Shown: positions 18,307 through 30,243, numbered from the stretch's first letter. The stretch: 64,000 nucleotides of DNA from an uncultured Pelagibacteraceae bacterium (GCA_902623305.1 CACNTB010000003.1:36796-100795); one strand, 5' to 3'. Made by a program: numbers and translations. Notes: a model not told the origin generated them from the sequence alone.

Positions 18307-19908
18307 TTACGAACTTCCAGGGGCTTTGTCCTTAAACAACTTATAATCCAGACTGTCTACTAAAGCTTTGAAGGATGCATCAATGATATTTGGTGATACT
18401 CCAATAGTAAACCAGTTAACACCCTTCGAATCTGTACTTTCAATACTAACTCTTGTTACAGCTTCTGTACCAGTGTTTAAAATTCTAACTTTGTAATCAA
18501 CTAGTCTTAAATCTTTTAAGTATTCTGAATATTTAGCAAGTTTGTTAACATTCTTTCTAATTGCATTGTCTAGAGCATTAACTGGTCCATTTCCTTGTCC
18601 TTCACACAAAATTTTGTCTCCATCTACTTCTAATTGAGCTTTTGCATAAGAAACTATTTCTCCTGCATTATCTTTCTTTACCGAAACATCATATTCATTA
18701 ATAGAAATATATCTTGGTATCTCTCCCATTAATCTACGAGCTAACAACTCAAAGGATGCGTCAGCACCATCATAACTGTAACCAATAAATTCTCGATCTT
18801 TAACTTCATCTAAAAGTTTTTTAATTTTTGGATCTCTTTTCTCTACTTTAATTCCTATTAAATTCAATCTCGACATTATATTAGATTGTCCTGATTGATC
18901 TGAAACTACAATATTTCTAGAGTTTCCAACTTCTTCCGGATTTATGTGCTCATAAGTTTTAGGATCTTTTTGAACTGCTGATACATGCATTCCACCCTTG
19001 TGAGAAAAAGCAGAAGCTCCTACATAAGGTAAATGTTTATTGGGTTTTCTATTTAATATCTCATCTAATAATCTTGAGCATTGAGTTAAGTTTTTTAAAT
19101 TTTCTCTTTTAATACTTAGTTCAAACTTATCAGAAAAATCTTTCTTTAAAAAAAATGAGGGAATTAATGACATTAAATTAGCATTTCCACATCTTTCCCC
19201 TAAACCATTGATTGTGCCCTGGACTTGTCTAACACCAGCTTGAACTGCTGCAAGACTATTGGCTACTGCATTTTCGGTATCATTATGAGCATGAATTCCT
19301 AAATTTTTTCCAGGAATTTGTTTGCTAACTTTAGATATAATTTCTGTTATCTCGTGTGGGAGTGTACCGCCGTTAGTATCACATAACACAATCCATCTAG
19401 CACCATTATCAAAAGCAGCTTTTAAACATGACATTGCATATTCTGGATTAGCTTTATATCCATCAAAAAAATGTTCAGCATCAAACATGAACTCTTTTCC
19501 AGATTTAACAATATGTTTTGTGCTTTCACTTATATTCATTAAATTCTGCTCATTACTTATTCCTAATGCGACCTCCACTTGAAAATCCCAAGATTTTCCA
19601 AACAAGCAAACAGAAGTACTTTTTGAATTAATCAATGATGAGAGCATAGGGTCATTTTCTGCACTGTGTTCAGATTTTTTAGTCATTCCAAATGCAGTTA
19701 ATTTCGCTGATTTAAAATTATGATCCTTATTGAAAAACTCAGTATCGGTTGGATTTGCACCTGGCCAACCTCCTTCAACATAATCCACACCCAATTTATC
19801 TAAAGCTATTGAGATTTTTTCCTTATCATCAATTGAAAAATCTACACCTTGGGTTTGTGCTCCGTCACGCAGCGTTGTGTCAAATATATAAAGTTGTTCC
19901 TTACTCAT
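18307..19908 (-). CDS. cimA: citramalate synthase
   Basis: IFDTTLRDGAQTQGVDFSIDDK, VEGGWPGANPTDTEFF; HMGL domain plus LeuA dimerisation domain. Confidence 0.93.
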   Translation of the reverse strand: MSKEQLYIFDTTLRDGAQTQGVDFSIDDKEKISIALDKLGVDYVEGGWPGANPTDTEFFNKDHNFKSAKLTAFGMTKKSEHSAENDPMLSSLINSKSTSVCLFGKSWDFQVEVALGISNEQNLMNISESTKHIVKSGKEFMFDAEHFFDGYKANPEYAMSCLKAAFDNGARWIVLCDTNGGTLPHEITEIISKVSKQIPGKNLGIHAHNDTENAVANSLAAVQAGVRQVQGTINGLGERCGNANLMSLIPSFFLKKDFSDKFELSIKRENLKNLTQCSRLLDEILNRKPNKHLPYVGASAFSHKGGMHVSAVQKDPKTYEHINPEEVGNSRNIVVSDQSGQSNIMSRLNLIGIKVEKRDPKIKKLLDEVKDREFIGYSYDGADASFELLARRLMGEIPRYISINEYDVSVKKDNAGEIVSYAKAQLEVDGDKILCEGQGNGPVNALDNAIRKNVNKLAKYSEYLKDLRLVDYKVRILNTGTEAVTRVSIESTDSKGVNWFTIGVSPNIIDASFKALVDSLDYKLFKDKAPGSS

Positions 19909-21260
19909 TTAAATTTCCAAGTCGTTTTACCATCTTTATCTTCTATTAAAACACCTTTGTCTAAAAGCTCATTTCTAATTTTATCAGCTTCTTGGTAATT
20001 TTTGCTATTTCTAGCCTTATTTCTTTCCTGAATTTTTTGTAAAATTTCTTTTTCAGAAATTAAAGCATTGCTAATTTTAAATTTAAGCCAATTTTCTTTA
20101 CTTTCATTTAATAGTCCTACAAATTGACAAGCAGAAACGAATAAAGATTTATCTTCATCGTTACCTTTTTGAGCTTTGTCATATAATTGATGTAAATTAG
20201 CAATATATCCAGGAGTGTTTAAATCATCATAAAGTGGCTGAAGAATTTCATCAGAAATCTTAGAATTATTTTCAATATCTAAATATGAATTGTACCATTT
20301 ATTTATTGTGTTTTGACAGTCGACCAGAAGTTTATCATTCCAATCTAATGGTTGTTTATAATGCGCGCTCAGTAAAGCTAATCTTAAAACTTGACCACTT
20401 ATCTTGTCTCTAAAATCTTTTATTTTTAAAATATTTCCCTGAGACTTGGCCATCTTTTCATTAGACATAGTGATGAATGCATTATGCATCCAAAATTTTG
20501 CAAATATTTTTGTATCATTTGCACATCTTGATTGAGCTATTTCATTTTCATGATGAGGAAATAACAAATCTATACCACCACCATGAACATCAAACTCATC
20601 TCCTAAAAATTTCTTTGACATTGCAGAACACTCGAGATGCCATCCTGGTCTTCCTTTTCCCCATGGAGAATCCCATGATGGTTCATCATCATCTGAAGGT
20701 TTCCATAAAACAAAATCTTCTGAATTTTTTTTATTTTCACTGACTTCTACTCTTGATCCAGCAATAAGTTCATCTAATTTTTTATTTGATAGTTGACCAT
20801 AATCCCTAAATTTTTTGACTTCAAAATAAACATGATTATTATTTTCATAGGCAAATCCTTTTTTTATTAATTCAGAAATCATTTCAATCATCAAATCTAT
20901 ATTTTCTGTTGCTTTAGGTTGATGAGTTGGTTCTTCACAATTTAAGTAATGACAATCTTCACTAAAACTTTTAGTTATCTTGCTTGTTAATTCTGAAATT
21001 GAAATATTATTTTCTTTTGAAGATTTAATAATTTTATCATCTACATCAGTAATATTTCGCACATAAGTAACTTTAGGATAATTTTTTTTAAAAATTTTAT
21101 ATAAAATATCAAATACAACTATTGGTCTTGCGTTCCCAATATGGGGATCATCATAAACGGTTGGACCACATACGTACATTCTAATGTTATTTTTATCTAG
21201 TGGAACAAACTTCTCTTTTTTATTTGTAAGATTGTTTGTTAAAAAAATATCTTTACTCAT
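19905..21260 (-). CDS. cysS: cysteinyl-tRNA synthetase
   Basis: MYVCGPTVYDDPHIGNARPIVVFD, GWHLECSAMS, HENEIAQS. Confidence 0.97.
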   Translation of the reverse strand: MSKDIFLTNNLTNKKEKFVPLDKNNIRMYVCGPTVYDDPHIGNARPIVVFDILYKIFKKNYPKVTYVRNITDVDDKIIKSSKENNISISELTSKITKSFSEDCHYLNCEEPTHQPKATENIDLMIEMISELIKKGFAYENNNHVYFEVKKFRDYGQLSNKKLDELIAGSRVEVSENKKNSEDFVLWKPSDDDEPSWDSPWGKGRPGWHLECSAMSKKFLGDEFDVHGGGIDLLFPHHENEIAQSRCANDTKIFAKFWMHNAFITMSNEKMAKSQGNILKIKDFRDKISGQVLRLALLSAHYKQPLDWNDKLLVDCQNTINKWYNSYLDIENNSKISDEILQPLYDDLNTPGYIANLHQLYDKAQKGNDEDKSLFVSACQFVGLLNESKENWLKFKISNALISEKEILQKIQERNKARNSKNYQEADKIRNELLDKGVLIEDKDGKTTWKFK

Positions 21261-21305
21261 TATTTTAGGAATATACTTAAAAAATAGATTTGTGAATCTA
21301 TTTGA

Positions 21306-22043
21306 TTAATTTGGAATTTTGCATACAGGAATTGGCTCCATTTTATGCAAATTTTGTTTTCTAATAGTTTCGTATTTAGCTCGATTAGTAGAATTCGGAT
21401 TATCCATAGCTTCTTCTAATTCTTCATATTTTAGTCCAAGTTGACCTTCATCAGTTCTTCCATCGTCCCATAAACCATCAGTAGGGGCTGCGTCTATAAT
21501 TTCTTTTAATATTCCAAGCTCTTTTCCGAGTTCCCAAACTTCGGTTTTATTACAATCTGCAATTGGCGATATATCTACCCCACCATCTCCGTATTTTGTG
21601 TAAAATCCAATACCAAAATCTTCAACTTTATTTCCAGTTCCAACTACTATTCCTTTGTTGGCTGCTGCTACTTGGTAAAGCGTAGTCATTCTTAATCTTG
21701 CTCTAGAATTTGCCATACCATGTTCATTAGCAAATTTAGATAAACTTGAACTAAATGCTAAAAATAATTCATCCAAATTAATTGTATGAGCCTCTACGTT
21801 TTTAAAATTTTTAACTAACCATTCTTGATGTTTTAAACTCAAATCATGCTGGTGTGATTTTTGTTTAATTGGCATTGATAAGACAATAGTCTTTAAACCA
21901 GTCATTGCACTTAATGTACTTGATACTGATGAATCTATTCCTCCAGAAATTCCTATAACCAATGACTCTGCTTTACTTGGCATATTATTTGCATAATCTT
22001 TAATCCAATTTGATATAAACTTTACTTTTTCTGAAGCATTCAT
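21306..22043 (-). CDS. nadE: NAD synthetase (ammonia-dependent type)
   Basis: VIGISGGIDSSVSSTLSA, GTGNKVEDFGIGFYTKYGDGGVDISPI. Confidence 0.94.
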   Translation of the reverse strand: MNASEKVKFISNWIKDYANNMPSKAESLVIGISGGIDSSVSSTLSAMTGLKTIVLSMPIKQKSHQHDLSLKHQEWLVKNFKNVEAHTINLDELFLAFSSSLSKFANEHGMANSRARLRMTTLYQVAAANKGIVVGTGNKVEDFGIGFYTKYGDGGVDISPIADCNKTEVWELGKELGILKEIIDAAPTDGLWDDGRTDEGQLGLKYEELEEAMDNPNSTNRAKYETIRKQNLHKMEPIPVCKIPN

Positions 22044-22081
22044 AAATTCAAGGTATTAAATATTTAAAATATTACAATGTC

Positions 22082-23467
22082 TTAAGATGCCGCTCTGTCT
22101 GCATTTTTAGAATAAGAGCTATTCTTTTTAATCTCATCTGAAATTAAAAATGCTAATTCTAAAGCTTGGTTTGCATTTAGTCTTGGGTCACAATGCGTAT
22201 GGTATCTAGATGATAAGTCTTTTTCAGATATTTTTTGAGCACCCCCAATACATTCAGTAACATTTTGACCAGTAAGCTCTATATGAAGACCGCCAGCATA
22301 ACTACCTTCGCTAAGATGACATGCAAATACATTTTTAACTTCTTTAAGTACACTGTTAAATGGCCTTGTCTTAAATCCTGTTGCAGCCTGAATTGTGTTT
22401 CCATGACATGGATCGCATGACCAGATTACATTTAAACCTTCCTTTTTAATTGCTCTTATAAGTTTAGGTAAATGTTTTGAAACATTGTCTGCCCCAAATC
22501 TTGAAATCAACGTAATTTTACCTTTTTCATTTCTAGGATTAATTCTGTTACACAAATTAATTAAATCATCGGCTTTTAAAGTTGGTCCACATTTAATTCC
22601 AATTGGATTTTCTATTCCTCTACAAAACTCAACATGTCCTCCATCTAATTGTCTAGTTCTATCTCCAATCCATACAAAATGAGCTGAGGTGTCGTGATTT
22701 TCTCCTGTTGTAGAATCTACTCGAGTCATTTTTTCCTCAAAAGGAAGCAATAAAGCTTCGTGAGAAGTCCAAAAATTAACTGTTTTTAATCTTCGATTAA
22801 AATCTGAATTAATCCCACATGCATCCATAAATGCTAGAGCGTCAGCAATTCTATCTTCTAAATCTTTAAATCTTTTTAATTCAGGAGAATTTTTGATAAA
22901 TCCTAAATTCCAATTATGAACATTTTTTAAATCTGCAAACCCACCATGGCAAAAAGCCCTGATTAAATTTAAAGTTGCTGCAGATTGAGAATAAGCTTTA
23001 AACAACCTTTTTGGATCTGGAATTCTCGCTTTTTCGGTAAACTCCATTCCATTTATGTTATCACCTAAATAACTCGGTAGCTCAACACCATTTTTTGTTT
23101 CGACGGGTGAACTTCTTGGTTTTGAAAATTGCCCAGCAATTCTTCCAACTTTTACAACTGGTAAAGATGCTGAGTAAGTTAATACTAAAGACATTTGTAA
23201 CATCAGTTTAAATGTATCTCTGATGTTATCTGGATTAAATTCAGCGAAACTCTCAGCACAATCCCCTCCCTGAAGCAAAAATGCTTTACCATCGACAACT
23301 TCAGCTAACTGATTCTTTAGATGTCTAGTTTCTCCAGCAAAGACTAAAGGTGGAAATTTTTCAATCTTGGTCAAAACCATTTCCAGCTCCTTTTTATCTG
23401 GATACTCTGGAATGTGTTTGACCGGATATTTTCTCCAACTATTTTTTTTCCAATTTTTCATATTCAA
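22082..23467 (-). CDS. class II 3-deoxy-7-phosphoheptulonate synthase (plant-type DAHP synthase)
   Basis: [53 protein letters not shown]. Confidence 0.95.
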   Translation of the reverse strand: MNMKNWKKNSWRKYPVKHIPEYPDKKELEMVLTKIEKFPPLVFAGETRHLKNQLAEVVDGKAFLLQGGDCAESFAEFNPDNIRDTFKLMLQMSLVLTYSASLPVVKVGRIAGQFSKPRSSPVETKNGVELPSYLGDNINGMEFTEKARIPDPKRLFKAYSQSAATLNLIRAFCHGGFADLKNVHNWNLGFIKNSPELKRFKDLEDRIADALAFMDACGINSDFNRRLKTVNFWTSHEALLLPFEEKMTRVDSTTGENHDTSAHFVWIGDRTRQLDGGHVEFCRGIENPIGIKCGPTLKADDLINLCNRINPRNEKGKITLISRFGADNVSKHLPKLIRAIKKEGLNVIWSCDPCHGNTIQAATGFKTRPFNSVLKEVKNVFACHLSEGSYAGGLHIELTGQNVTECIGGAQKISEKDLSSRYHTHCDPRLNANQALELAFLISDEIKKNSSYSKNADRAAS

Positions 23468-23496
23468 CCAAAAAGTGTTTTAACAGAGTTTAAAGT

Positions 23497-25317
23497 TTAT
23501 TCAACAGTGACAGATTTGGCTAAATTTCTAGGCTTATCAATGTCGTAACCTTTTTTAAGAGCAGAGTAATACGCAAGTTTTTGTAGTGGAATAGTCAATA
23601 GAAATGGAAGCAAGTCGTCATTTGTATTCTCAACTTCAATAGTTTCCCAAATATTTTCTGATACTACTTCATCTTTACTTTTATTGGTTATCAATAAGAC
23701 CTTTGCTCCTCTTGCAATAACTTCCTGCATGTTTGAAATTGTTTTTTTATAATAATTATCTCTTGGAGCCAAAACTACTACGGGCATTCCCTCTTCAATT
23801 AAAGCTAATGGCCCATGCTTCATTTCACCTGCTGGGTATCCTTCAGCATGAACGTATGAAAGTTCTTTGAGTTTTAATGCGCCTTCTAAAGCTATCGGAT
23901 ATGAATAACCTCTCCCTAGAAACATTGAGCCCTTTGCCTCGTTAAATGTTGATGATATTGCCTGAATATCGTTATCATGTAATAAAGTTTTTTCTATTAA
24001 TCCTGGTAAATCTTTTAAATCTTTAATCTTTTCTTGATATTCTTGTTTTTCAATTTCATGTCTCAATGATCCAATTTTTAAAGCTAAAATATACAAAACA
24101 AGTATTTGTCCTAAAAAAGCTTTTGTTGAAGCCACTCCGACTTCAGGTCCACAATGAATTGGTAACACAAAATTAGAGTCTCTTGCTATCGAGCTCTCAA
24201 TCACATTAACAACAGCACATGTTTTCATATTATTTTTGTTACAAAGATCTAAAGCTGCATAAGTATCTGCAGTCTCACCTGATTGTGAAACAAAAATATA
24301 TAAAGTATCCTTTTTAAATCTATTTTTTCTATATCTAAACTCTGATGCTATATCTGTGCTAACATCTAAAGTTGTAAGTTCCTCAAACCAATATTTCGCC
24401 ATCAAACAAGAATGATATGCAGTTCCACATCCAACTAAGGTTATTGATTTAATATCTTCAATTTGCCATGGAAAATTAAAGATATTTATATCTTTATTTA
24501 CATTATCTATGTATTCTTTAATTCCCGTTTTAATTGTTGTTGGCTGTTCTTCTATTTCTTTTGCCATAAAATGTTTAAAATCACCTTTGTCATAACTTGC
24601 TTCATCTGATGATAATTCTAATATCTTTTTATTTACTTTTTTTCCTTCTTCATTAAAAAAAAGAACTTGATCTTTTTTAACAATACAAAATTCACCATCA
24701 TCAAGGTATGTGATTTTATTTGTCATTGATTTCAAAGCATATGAGTCTGAGCCTAGATAATTTTCATTAGGACCATATCCAACTGCTAAAGGTGAGCCCC
24801 TTCTGGCGCCAACAATTAAATCTGGCATATCCTTAAATACGATTCCAAGTGCAAAACTACCATGAAGTTGTTTTAATGTTATTGTTATAGCTTCTTCTAG
24901 TTCTAAAGTTTTTAAATTTTCTGTTATTAAATGAACAATTACTTCGGTATCAGTCTGTGATTTAAATTTGTGACCTTTGTTAATTAAATGTTTTTTTATT
25001 ATTGTAGAGTTTTCAATTATTCCATTGTGAACTACTGATACGTTATGGGATGAATGAGGATGCGCATTTAAACTATTTGGAATTCCGTGAGTTGCCCATC
25101 TTACATGTCCTATCCCAATATTACCTCTCAAGTTTTTTAAATCAAAATTATTTTCTAAGTTATCTACTCTTCCCTCTGATTTTACTTCATTGATTTCACC
25201 ATCTGAAAGTGTAGCTATACCTGCTGAATCGTATCCTCTATACTCTAATTTTTTTAAGGAATTAATTATATTTGCAGAAACAGGTTTGTTACTTGATATT
25301 CCAATAATCCCACACAT
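23497..25317 (-). CDS. glmS: glutamine--fructose-6-phosphate aminotransferase
   Basis: MCGIIGISS, LEYRGYDSAGIA, IGHVRWATHG, two SIS domains, C-terminal DKPRNLAKSVTVE. Confidence 0.97.
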   Translation of the reverse strand: MCGIIGISSNKPVSANIINSLKKLEYRGYDSAGIATLSDGEINEVKSEGRVDNLENNFDLKNLRGNIGIGHVRWATHGIPNSLNAHPHSSHNVSVVHNGIIENSTIIKKHLINKGHKFKSQTDTEVIVHLITENLKTLELEEAITITLKQLHGSFALGIVFKDMPDLIVGARRGSPLAVGYGPNENYLGSDSYALKSMTNKITYLDDGEFCIVKKDQVLFFNEEGKKVNKKILELSSDEASYDKGDFKHFMAKEIEEQPTTIKTGIKEYIDNVNKDINIFNFPWQIEDIKSITLVGCGTAYHSCLMAKYWFEELTTLDVSTDIASEFRYRKNRFKKDTLYIFVSQSGETADTYAALDLCNKNNMKTCAVVNVIESSIARDSNFVLPIHCGPEVGVASTKAFLGQILVLYILALKIGSLRHEIEKQEYQEKIKDLKDLPGLIEKTLLHDNDIQAISSTFNEAKGSMFLGRGYSYPIALEGALKLKELSYVHAEGYPAGEMKHGPLALIEEGMPVVVLAPRDNYYKKTISNMQEVIARGAKVLLITNKSKDEVVSENIWETIEVENTNDDLLPFLLTIPLQKLAYYSALKKGYDIDKPRNLAKSVTVE

Positions 25318-25320
25318 AAA

Positions 25321-25932
25321 TTATTTTTTCTTTCTTTTATAATTTTTAACTTCTAATTGTGGTGATCTTGTTATTGCTAAAGAATTTGTTTTAACATCCT
25401 TAGTAATTACTGATCCAGCTCCAACAATACTATCTTTGTTTAAGGTGATTGGGGCAACCAATGAAGAATTTGAGCCTATGAATACTTTATCTCTAATCTT
25501 TGTTTTATTTTTATTTACACCATCATAGTTACAAGTAATAGTTCCGGCACCTATATTTACTGATTTTCCAATTAGGGCATCTCCCACATAAGATAAATGA
25601 TTTACTTTAGATTTATTTCCTAAAGTACTTTTTTTAATTTCAACAAAATTACCTACTTTAGATCCTGACTTTAAAATTGTTTTGGGTCTTATTCTGGCAT
25701 AAGGACCAATTTCAACTTTACTTTCAATTTTGCAAGATTCCAAATGTGAAAAAGATTTTATAATTACATTGTCCCCTATTCTAACCTTAGAACCTATAAC
25801 AACATAAGGTTCTATAGTTACTTTTTTTCCAATCTTTGTATCTTTTGAAAAAAAAATAGTTTCAGGACCAATCATTTTAACCCCTGATCTAATAAATTTC
25901 TCTCTAAGTTTTTTTTGAGTTGAGTCTTTCAT
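25321..25932 (-). CDS. GlmU acetyltransferase-domain protein (left-handed beta helix only)
   Basis: IGPYARIRPKTIL, NFVEIKKSTLGNKSKVNHLSYVGDALIGKSVNIGAGTITCNYDG; no pyrophosphorylase domain. Confidence 0.9.
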   Translation of the reverse strand: MKDSTQKKLREKFIRSGVKMIGPETIFFSKDTKIGKKVTIEPYVVIGSKVRIGDNVIIKSFSHLESCKIESKVEIGPYARIRPKTILKSGSKVGNFVEIKKSTLGNKSKVNHLSYVGDALIGKSVNIGAGTITCNYDGVNKNKTKIRDKVFIGSNSSLVAPITLNKDSIVGAGSVITKDVKTNSLAITRSPQLEVKNYKRKKK

Positions 25933-26001
25933 TTTTCTATTATTTATATTAAGTATATTGTTTAATTAATTCACAATTTATTTCTTTAAAATACTTTAAT
26001 A

Positions 26002-26667
26002 ATGAAACAAAAATTTACAATTTTATTTGATTTAGATGGCACTTTGGTTGACACAGCTCCAGATTTAATACGTGCTCATAATCATGTAATGAAAAAATTT
26101 GGTTATCCTACAAAAACTTTGGGAGAGTTAAAAAATGCTGTAGGCAAAGGAGCAAAAGCAATGATGGCAAAAGCTAATGGTCAATGGAAGTGGTTTGATG
26201 AAAAAATTCAAAACGAAATGACCGATGAATTTCTGACTTTTTATGGAAAAAATATTTTACATGAAAGTAAATTGATTAATGGTGTAAAGGAATTTTTAGC
26301 TTGGTGTAAAAATGAAAATATTTCTATGGCTGTATGCACCAATAAAACTGAACACTTAGCAGTTGATCTTTTAAAAAAAATTGGGATTTATGAATATTTT
26401 GAGTATGTTGCAGGTTATAATACTTTTGAATATTGCAAACCAGATCCTCGGCATTTAACAACTACAATTGAAATTTTAGATGGTGATAAAGATAAATCGA
26501 TTATGATAGGTGACAGCGAGACAGATGCTAATGCTGCTAAAGCTGCAGAAATTCCAATAATATTACTAAAATATGGATATACAGAAAAAAGATCTGATGA
26601 AATTTATCATAATCACATAATAAAAGACTTTGTAGGTATTGAGAAAATAATATCTAAATATCTTTAA
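26002..26667 (+). CDS. gph: HAD family phosphatase, phosphoglycolate phosphatase-like
   Basis: FDLDGTLVDTAPDL, CTNKTEHLAVDLLKKIG, CKPDPRHL, MIGDSETDANAAKAA. Confidence 0.9.
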   Translation: MKQKFTILFDLDGTLVDTAPDLIRAHNHVMKKFGYPTKTLGELKNAVGKGAKAMMAKANGQWKWFDEKIQNEMTDEFLTFYGKNILHESKLINGVKEFLAWCKNENISMAVCTNKTEHLAVDLLKKIGIYEYFEYVAGYNTFEYCKPDPRHLTTTIEILDGDKDKSIMIGDSETDANAAKAAEIPIILLKYGYTEKRSDEIYHNHIIKDFVGIEKIISKYL

Positions 26668-26720
26668 TATTGATTAATTTATTTTAACTATTAAAACAAA
26701 TTTACAAATTAGGAGTTTTT

Positions 26721-28223
26721 TTGTTATTACATTCAGTTAAAGTATATCCGTCGAAAAATAATCTTCCAAAGAAGAAACAGCTTGCTTGGAAAATTGCAGA
26801 GATAGCAAGTGACAATGCAAAATTAAATAAAGATGCAATTGAAATGGTTATCAACAGAATAATAGATAACGCTTCAGTTGCTATCGCATCATTAAATAGA
26901 AAACCAGTAATTTCATCTAGAGAAATGGCCTTAAGACACTCTAGAAAAAATGGTGCAACGTTATTTGGAGTAAATTCAAAATTAAAATTTGATTGTGAAT
27001 GGGCAGCATGGTCTAACGGAACCGCTGTTAGAGAATTAGATTTTCATGATACTTTCTTAGCAGCAGATTATAGTCATCCAGGCGATAACATTCCACCTCT
27101 TATTAGTGTAGCACAACAAAATAAAAAAAGTGGATTGGATTTATTAAGAGGAATAATTACTGCATATGAAGTTCAGGTAAATTTAGTTAAGGGTATTTGT
27201 TTGCATAAGCATAAAGTAGACCATATTGCTCATTTAGGTCCTAGTGTAGCTGCAGGATTAGGAACTATGTTAAAATTAAATACCGAAACTATTTATCAAG
27301 CTGTTCAACAGGCTTTACACACAACAATATCTACAAGACAATCTAGAAAAGGAGAAATTTCAAGTTGGAAAGCTTATGCTCCTGCACATGCAGGTAAACT
27401 TGCTATCGAAGCTGTAGATAGAGCTATGAGAGGTGAAGGTGCTCCAAGTCCAATATATGAAGGTGAGGATAGTGTAATAGCAAGAATATTAGATGGTAAA
27501 AAAGCTAACTACAAAGTGCCATTACCAAAAAAAGGTGAAAGTAAAAAAGCTATTTTAGAAACATACACAAAAGAATATTCTGCAGAATATCAATCTCAAG
27601 CATTGATAGATTTAGCCAAAAAACTAAAAACTAAAATTAATAATTTAAATCGTATTAAAAAAATCGATATTTTTACAAGTCATCATACTCATTATGTAAT
27701 TGGAACAGGTGCTAATGACCCTCAAAAAATGGACCCTAATGCGAGCAGAGAAACACTAGATCATTCTATAATGTATATTTTTGCTGTAGCTTTAGAAGAT
27801 GGAAATTGGCATCACGTAAAATCTTATACAAAAAGCAGAGCAAATAGAAAAAGTACCATTAAGATTTGGAGATCAATCAAAACATATGAGGACAAAAAAT
27901 GGACAAAAAAATATCATGATCCAAATCCAAAAAATAAGGCGTTTGGTGCTAAAGTAGTTGTAACGCTTAATAATGGAAAAAAAATAACAGAGGAACTTTA
28001 TAGAGCAGATGCTCATCCGTATGGAGCTAGACCATTTAAGAGGGAAAATTATATAAATAAATTTTTAACCTTAACTGATAGTATTTTAGATAAAAAAGAG
28101 AGCGATCGTTTTTTAAAAACAGTTCAAAATTTAAAGAATTTAAAATCTGGTCAACTTCATAAATTAAATATTGAAGTAAGAAAAAGCAAATTAAAAAGAA
28201 ATAATAAAAAAGGAATCTTTTAA
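26721..28223 (+). CDS. prpD: MmgE/PrpD family protein, 2-methylcitrate dehydratase (TTG start)
   Basis: [29 protein letters not shown]; upstream AGGAG then TTG; operon with prpB/prpC. Confidence 0.9.
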   Translation: MLLHSVKVYPSKNNLPKKKQLAWKIAEIASDNAKLNKDAIEMVINRIIDNASVAIASLNRKPVISSREMALRHSRKNGATLFGVNSKLKFDCEWAAWSNGTAVRELDFHDTFLAADYSHPGDNIPPLISVAQQNKKSGLDLLRGIITAYEVQVNLVKGICLHKHKVDHIAHLGPSVAAGLGTMLKLNTETIYQAVQQALHTTISTRQSRKGEISSWKAYAPAHAGKLAIEAVDRAMRGEGAPSPIYEGEDSVIARILDGKKANYKVPLPKKGESKKAILETYTKEYSAEYQSQALIDLAKKLKTKINNLNRIKKIDIFTSHHTHYVIGTGANDPQKMDPNASRETLDHSIMYIFAVALEDGNWHHVKSYTKSRANRKSTIKIWRSIKTYEDKKWTKKYHDPNPKNKAFGAKVVVTLNNGKKITEELYRADAHPYGARPFKRENYINKFLTLTDSILDKKESDRFLKTVQNLKNLKSGQLHKLNIEVRKSKLKRNNKKGIF

Positions 28224-29119
28224 TGCACTTTGTAGAAAAAGAACCTAGTCAAAAAAGATTAGATTTTGACCAGAAATTAAAATCAAACAAAATATTAAGA
28301 GTACCTGGTGCATACAATCCTTTAACAGCAAAATTAATTGAAGAAATTGGTTATGACGCAGTTTATGTATCCGGTGGAGTAATGGCTAACGATCTTGGAT
28401 TTCCAGATATTGGCTTAACAACACTACAAGATGTTAGTACTAGATCTTATTTAATTTCTAGAGTAACAAATCTTCCAACAATTGTTGATATAGATACGGG
28501 GTTTAAATCATGCAAAGAAACAATAGAAACATTTGAAGAATTTGGAATAACAGGCGTTCATTTAGAAGATCAAATTGAGAGAAAAAGATGTGGGCATTTA
28601 GATAACAAAGAACTTATCTCAACTAATGCTATGGTTAAAAAAATTAAAGAATGCGTTGCTGTCAAAAAAGATCAAAATTTTAAGATTATCGCTCGTTCAG
28701 ATGCAAAAAGTGTTGAAGGAATTGATAAAATGATTGAAAGATGCAAAGCCTATATTGATGCTGGTGCTGAAATTATATTCCCAGAAGCTCTTCAAGATGA
28801 AAAAGATTTTGAAAAAGTTCGTAAAGAATTGTCTGGTTACTTGTTAGCAAATATGACTGAATTTGGTAAATCGAAATTATTTAATTATAAAGAATTAGAA
28901 AATTTTGGATATAACATAGTCATTTATCCAGTGACTACACAAAGATTGGCTATGAAAAATGTAGAAGATGGATTAAGGGACATTTATGCGAATGGACACC
29001 AAAACAATATTATAGATAAAATGCAAACTAGAAAAAGACTTTATGAATTGGTTGATTACGAGAAATATAATTCATTAGATGAAAAAATTTATAATTTTAG
29101 TACAGAAGGACATGAATAA
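28223..29119 (+). CDS. prpB: methylisocitrate lyase
   Basis: PGAYNPLTAKLIEEIGYDAVYVSGG, DIDTGF, HLEDQIERKRCGHLDNKEL. Confidence 0.94.
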   Translation: MHFVEKEPSQKRLDFDQKLKSNKILRVPGAYNPLTAKLIEEIGYDAVYVSGGVMANDLGFPDIGLTTLQDVSTRSYLISRVTNLPTIVDIDTGFKSCKETIETFEEFGITGVHLEDQIERKRCGHLDNKELISTNAMVKKIKECVAVKKDQNFKIIARSDAKSVEGIDKMIERCKAYIDAGAEIIFPEALQDEKDFEKVRKELSGYLLANMTEFGKSKLFNYKELENFGYNIVIYPVTTQRLAMKNVEDGLRDIYANGHQNNIIDKMQTRKRLYELVDYEKYNSLDEKIYNFSTEGHE

Positions 29120-30243
29120 TGAGTGATGATATAAAAAAAGGCTTGCTTGGAATAGTCGTAGATGAAACAGAAGTTTCTAAAGTAATGCCTGAAATTAACT
29201 CTCTTACTTATAGAGGATATGCCGCTCAAGATCTTTGTGAATATTGCAGATTTGAGGAGGTTGCCTACTTAATTTTAAACAAAGACTTACCTAACACTAT
29301 TGAGTTAAGGAAATTTGAAAAAGAAGAAAGAAATAACAGAGAACTTACAAAAAATTTATATGAAATAATTAAACATATGCCAAAAAAATCTCATCCAATG
29401 GATGTTGCTAGAACTGCAGTAAGCGTCATGGGATTGGAAGATAAAGAAACGACTGATTCTTCACAAGAAGCAAATATGAGAAAAGCACTAAGAATATTTG
29501 CAAAAACACCAACGGCTTTAGCTGCATTTTATAGAATTAGAAAAGGAAAAAAAATAATAAAACCTAAAAAAACATTAACTTTTGCTGAAAACTTTTTCTA
29601 TATGTGTTTTGGAAAAGTCCCACAAAAAGAAATTGTAAAAGCTTTTGATGTATCTTTAATTTTATATGCTGAGCATAGTTTTAATGTCTCAACATTTACA
29701 GCAAGAACAATTACAAGCAGCCTATCTGACATACATGGAGCAATCACAGGAGCCATTGCCAGTTTAAAAGGTCCTTTGCATGGTGGCGCTAATGAAGAAG
29801 TTATGCATATGATGAACAAAATTAAAAAACCTGAAAATGCTCTTAAATGGATAAATAATGCATTAAAAAATAAAGAGGTTGTTATGGGGTTTGGGCATAG
29901 AGTTTATAAGTCTGGTGACTCAAGGGTTCCAACCATGAGAGAATATTTTGGAAAAGTTGCTAAGGTAAAAAAAGACAAAAAATTTGAAAAAATTTATGAC
30001 ATTGTTGAAAAAGTAATGATTAAAGAAAAAAATATTTATCCAAACGTTGATTATCCTACAGGTCCGACTTACCACTTGATGGGATTTGATACAGACTTTT
30101 TTACTCCAATTTTTGTGATTTCAAGAATTACAGGTTGGTCAGCACATATAATGGAGCAACATGCTGCTAACAAGCTTATTAGACCTCTAGCAAGCTACAA
30201 AGGTAATAAGCATCGAAAAGTGATGCAACTTAATCAGAGATAA
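29119..30243 (+). CDS. prpC: 2-methylcitrate synthase / citrate synthase family
   Basis: YRGYAAQDL, GPLHGGANEEVMHMM, GFGHRVYKSGDSR. Confidence 0.93.
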   Translation: MSDDIKKGLLGIVVDETEVSKVMPEINSLTYRGYAAQDLCEYCRFEEVAYLILNKDLPNTIELRKFEKEERNNRELTKNLYEIIKHMPKKSHPMDVARTAVSVMGLEDKETTDSSQEANMRKALRIFAKTPTALAAFYRIRKGKKIIKPKKTLTFAENFFYMCFGKVPQKEIVKAFDVSLILYAEHSFNVSTFTARTITSSLSDIHGAITGAIASLKGPLHGGANEEVMHMMNKIKKPENALKWINNALKNKEVVMGFGHRVYKSGDSRVPTMREYFGKVAKVKKDKKFEKIYDIVEKVMIKEKNIYPNVDYPTGPTYHLMGFDTDFFTPIFVISRITGWSAHIMEQHAANKLIRPLASYKGNKHRKVMQLNQR

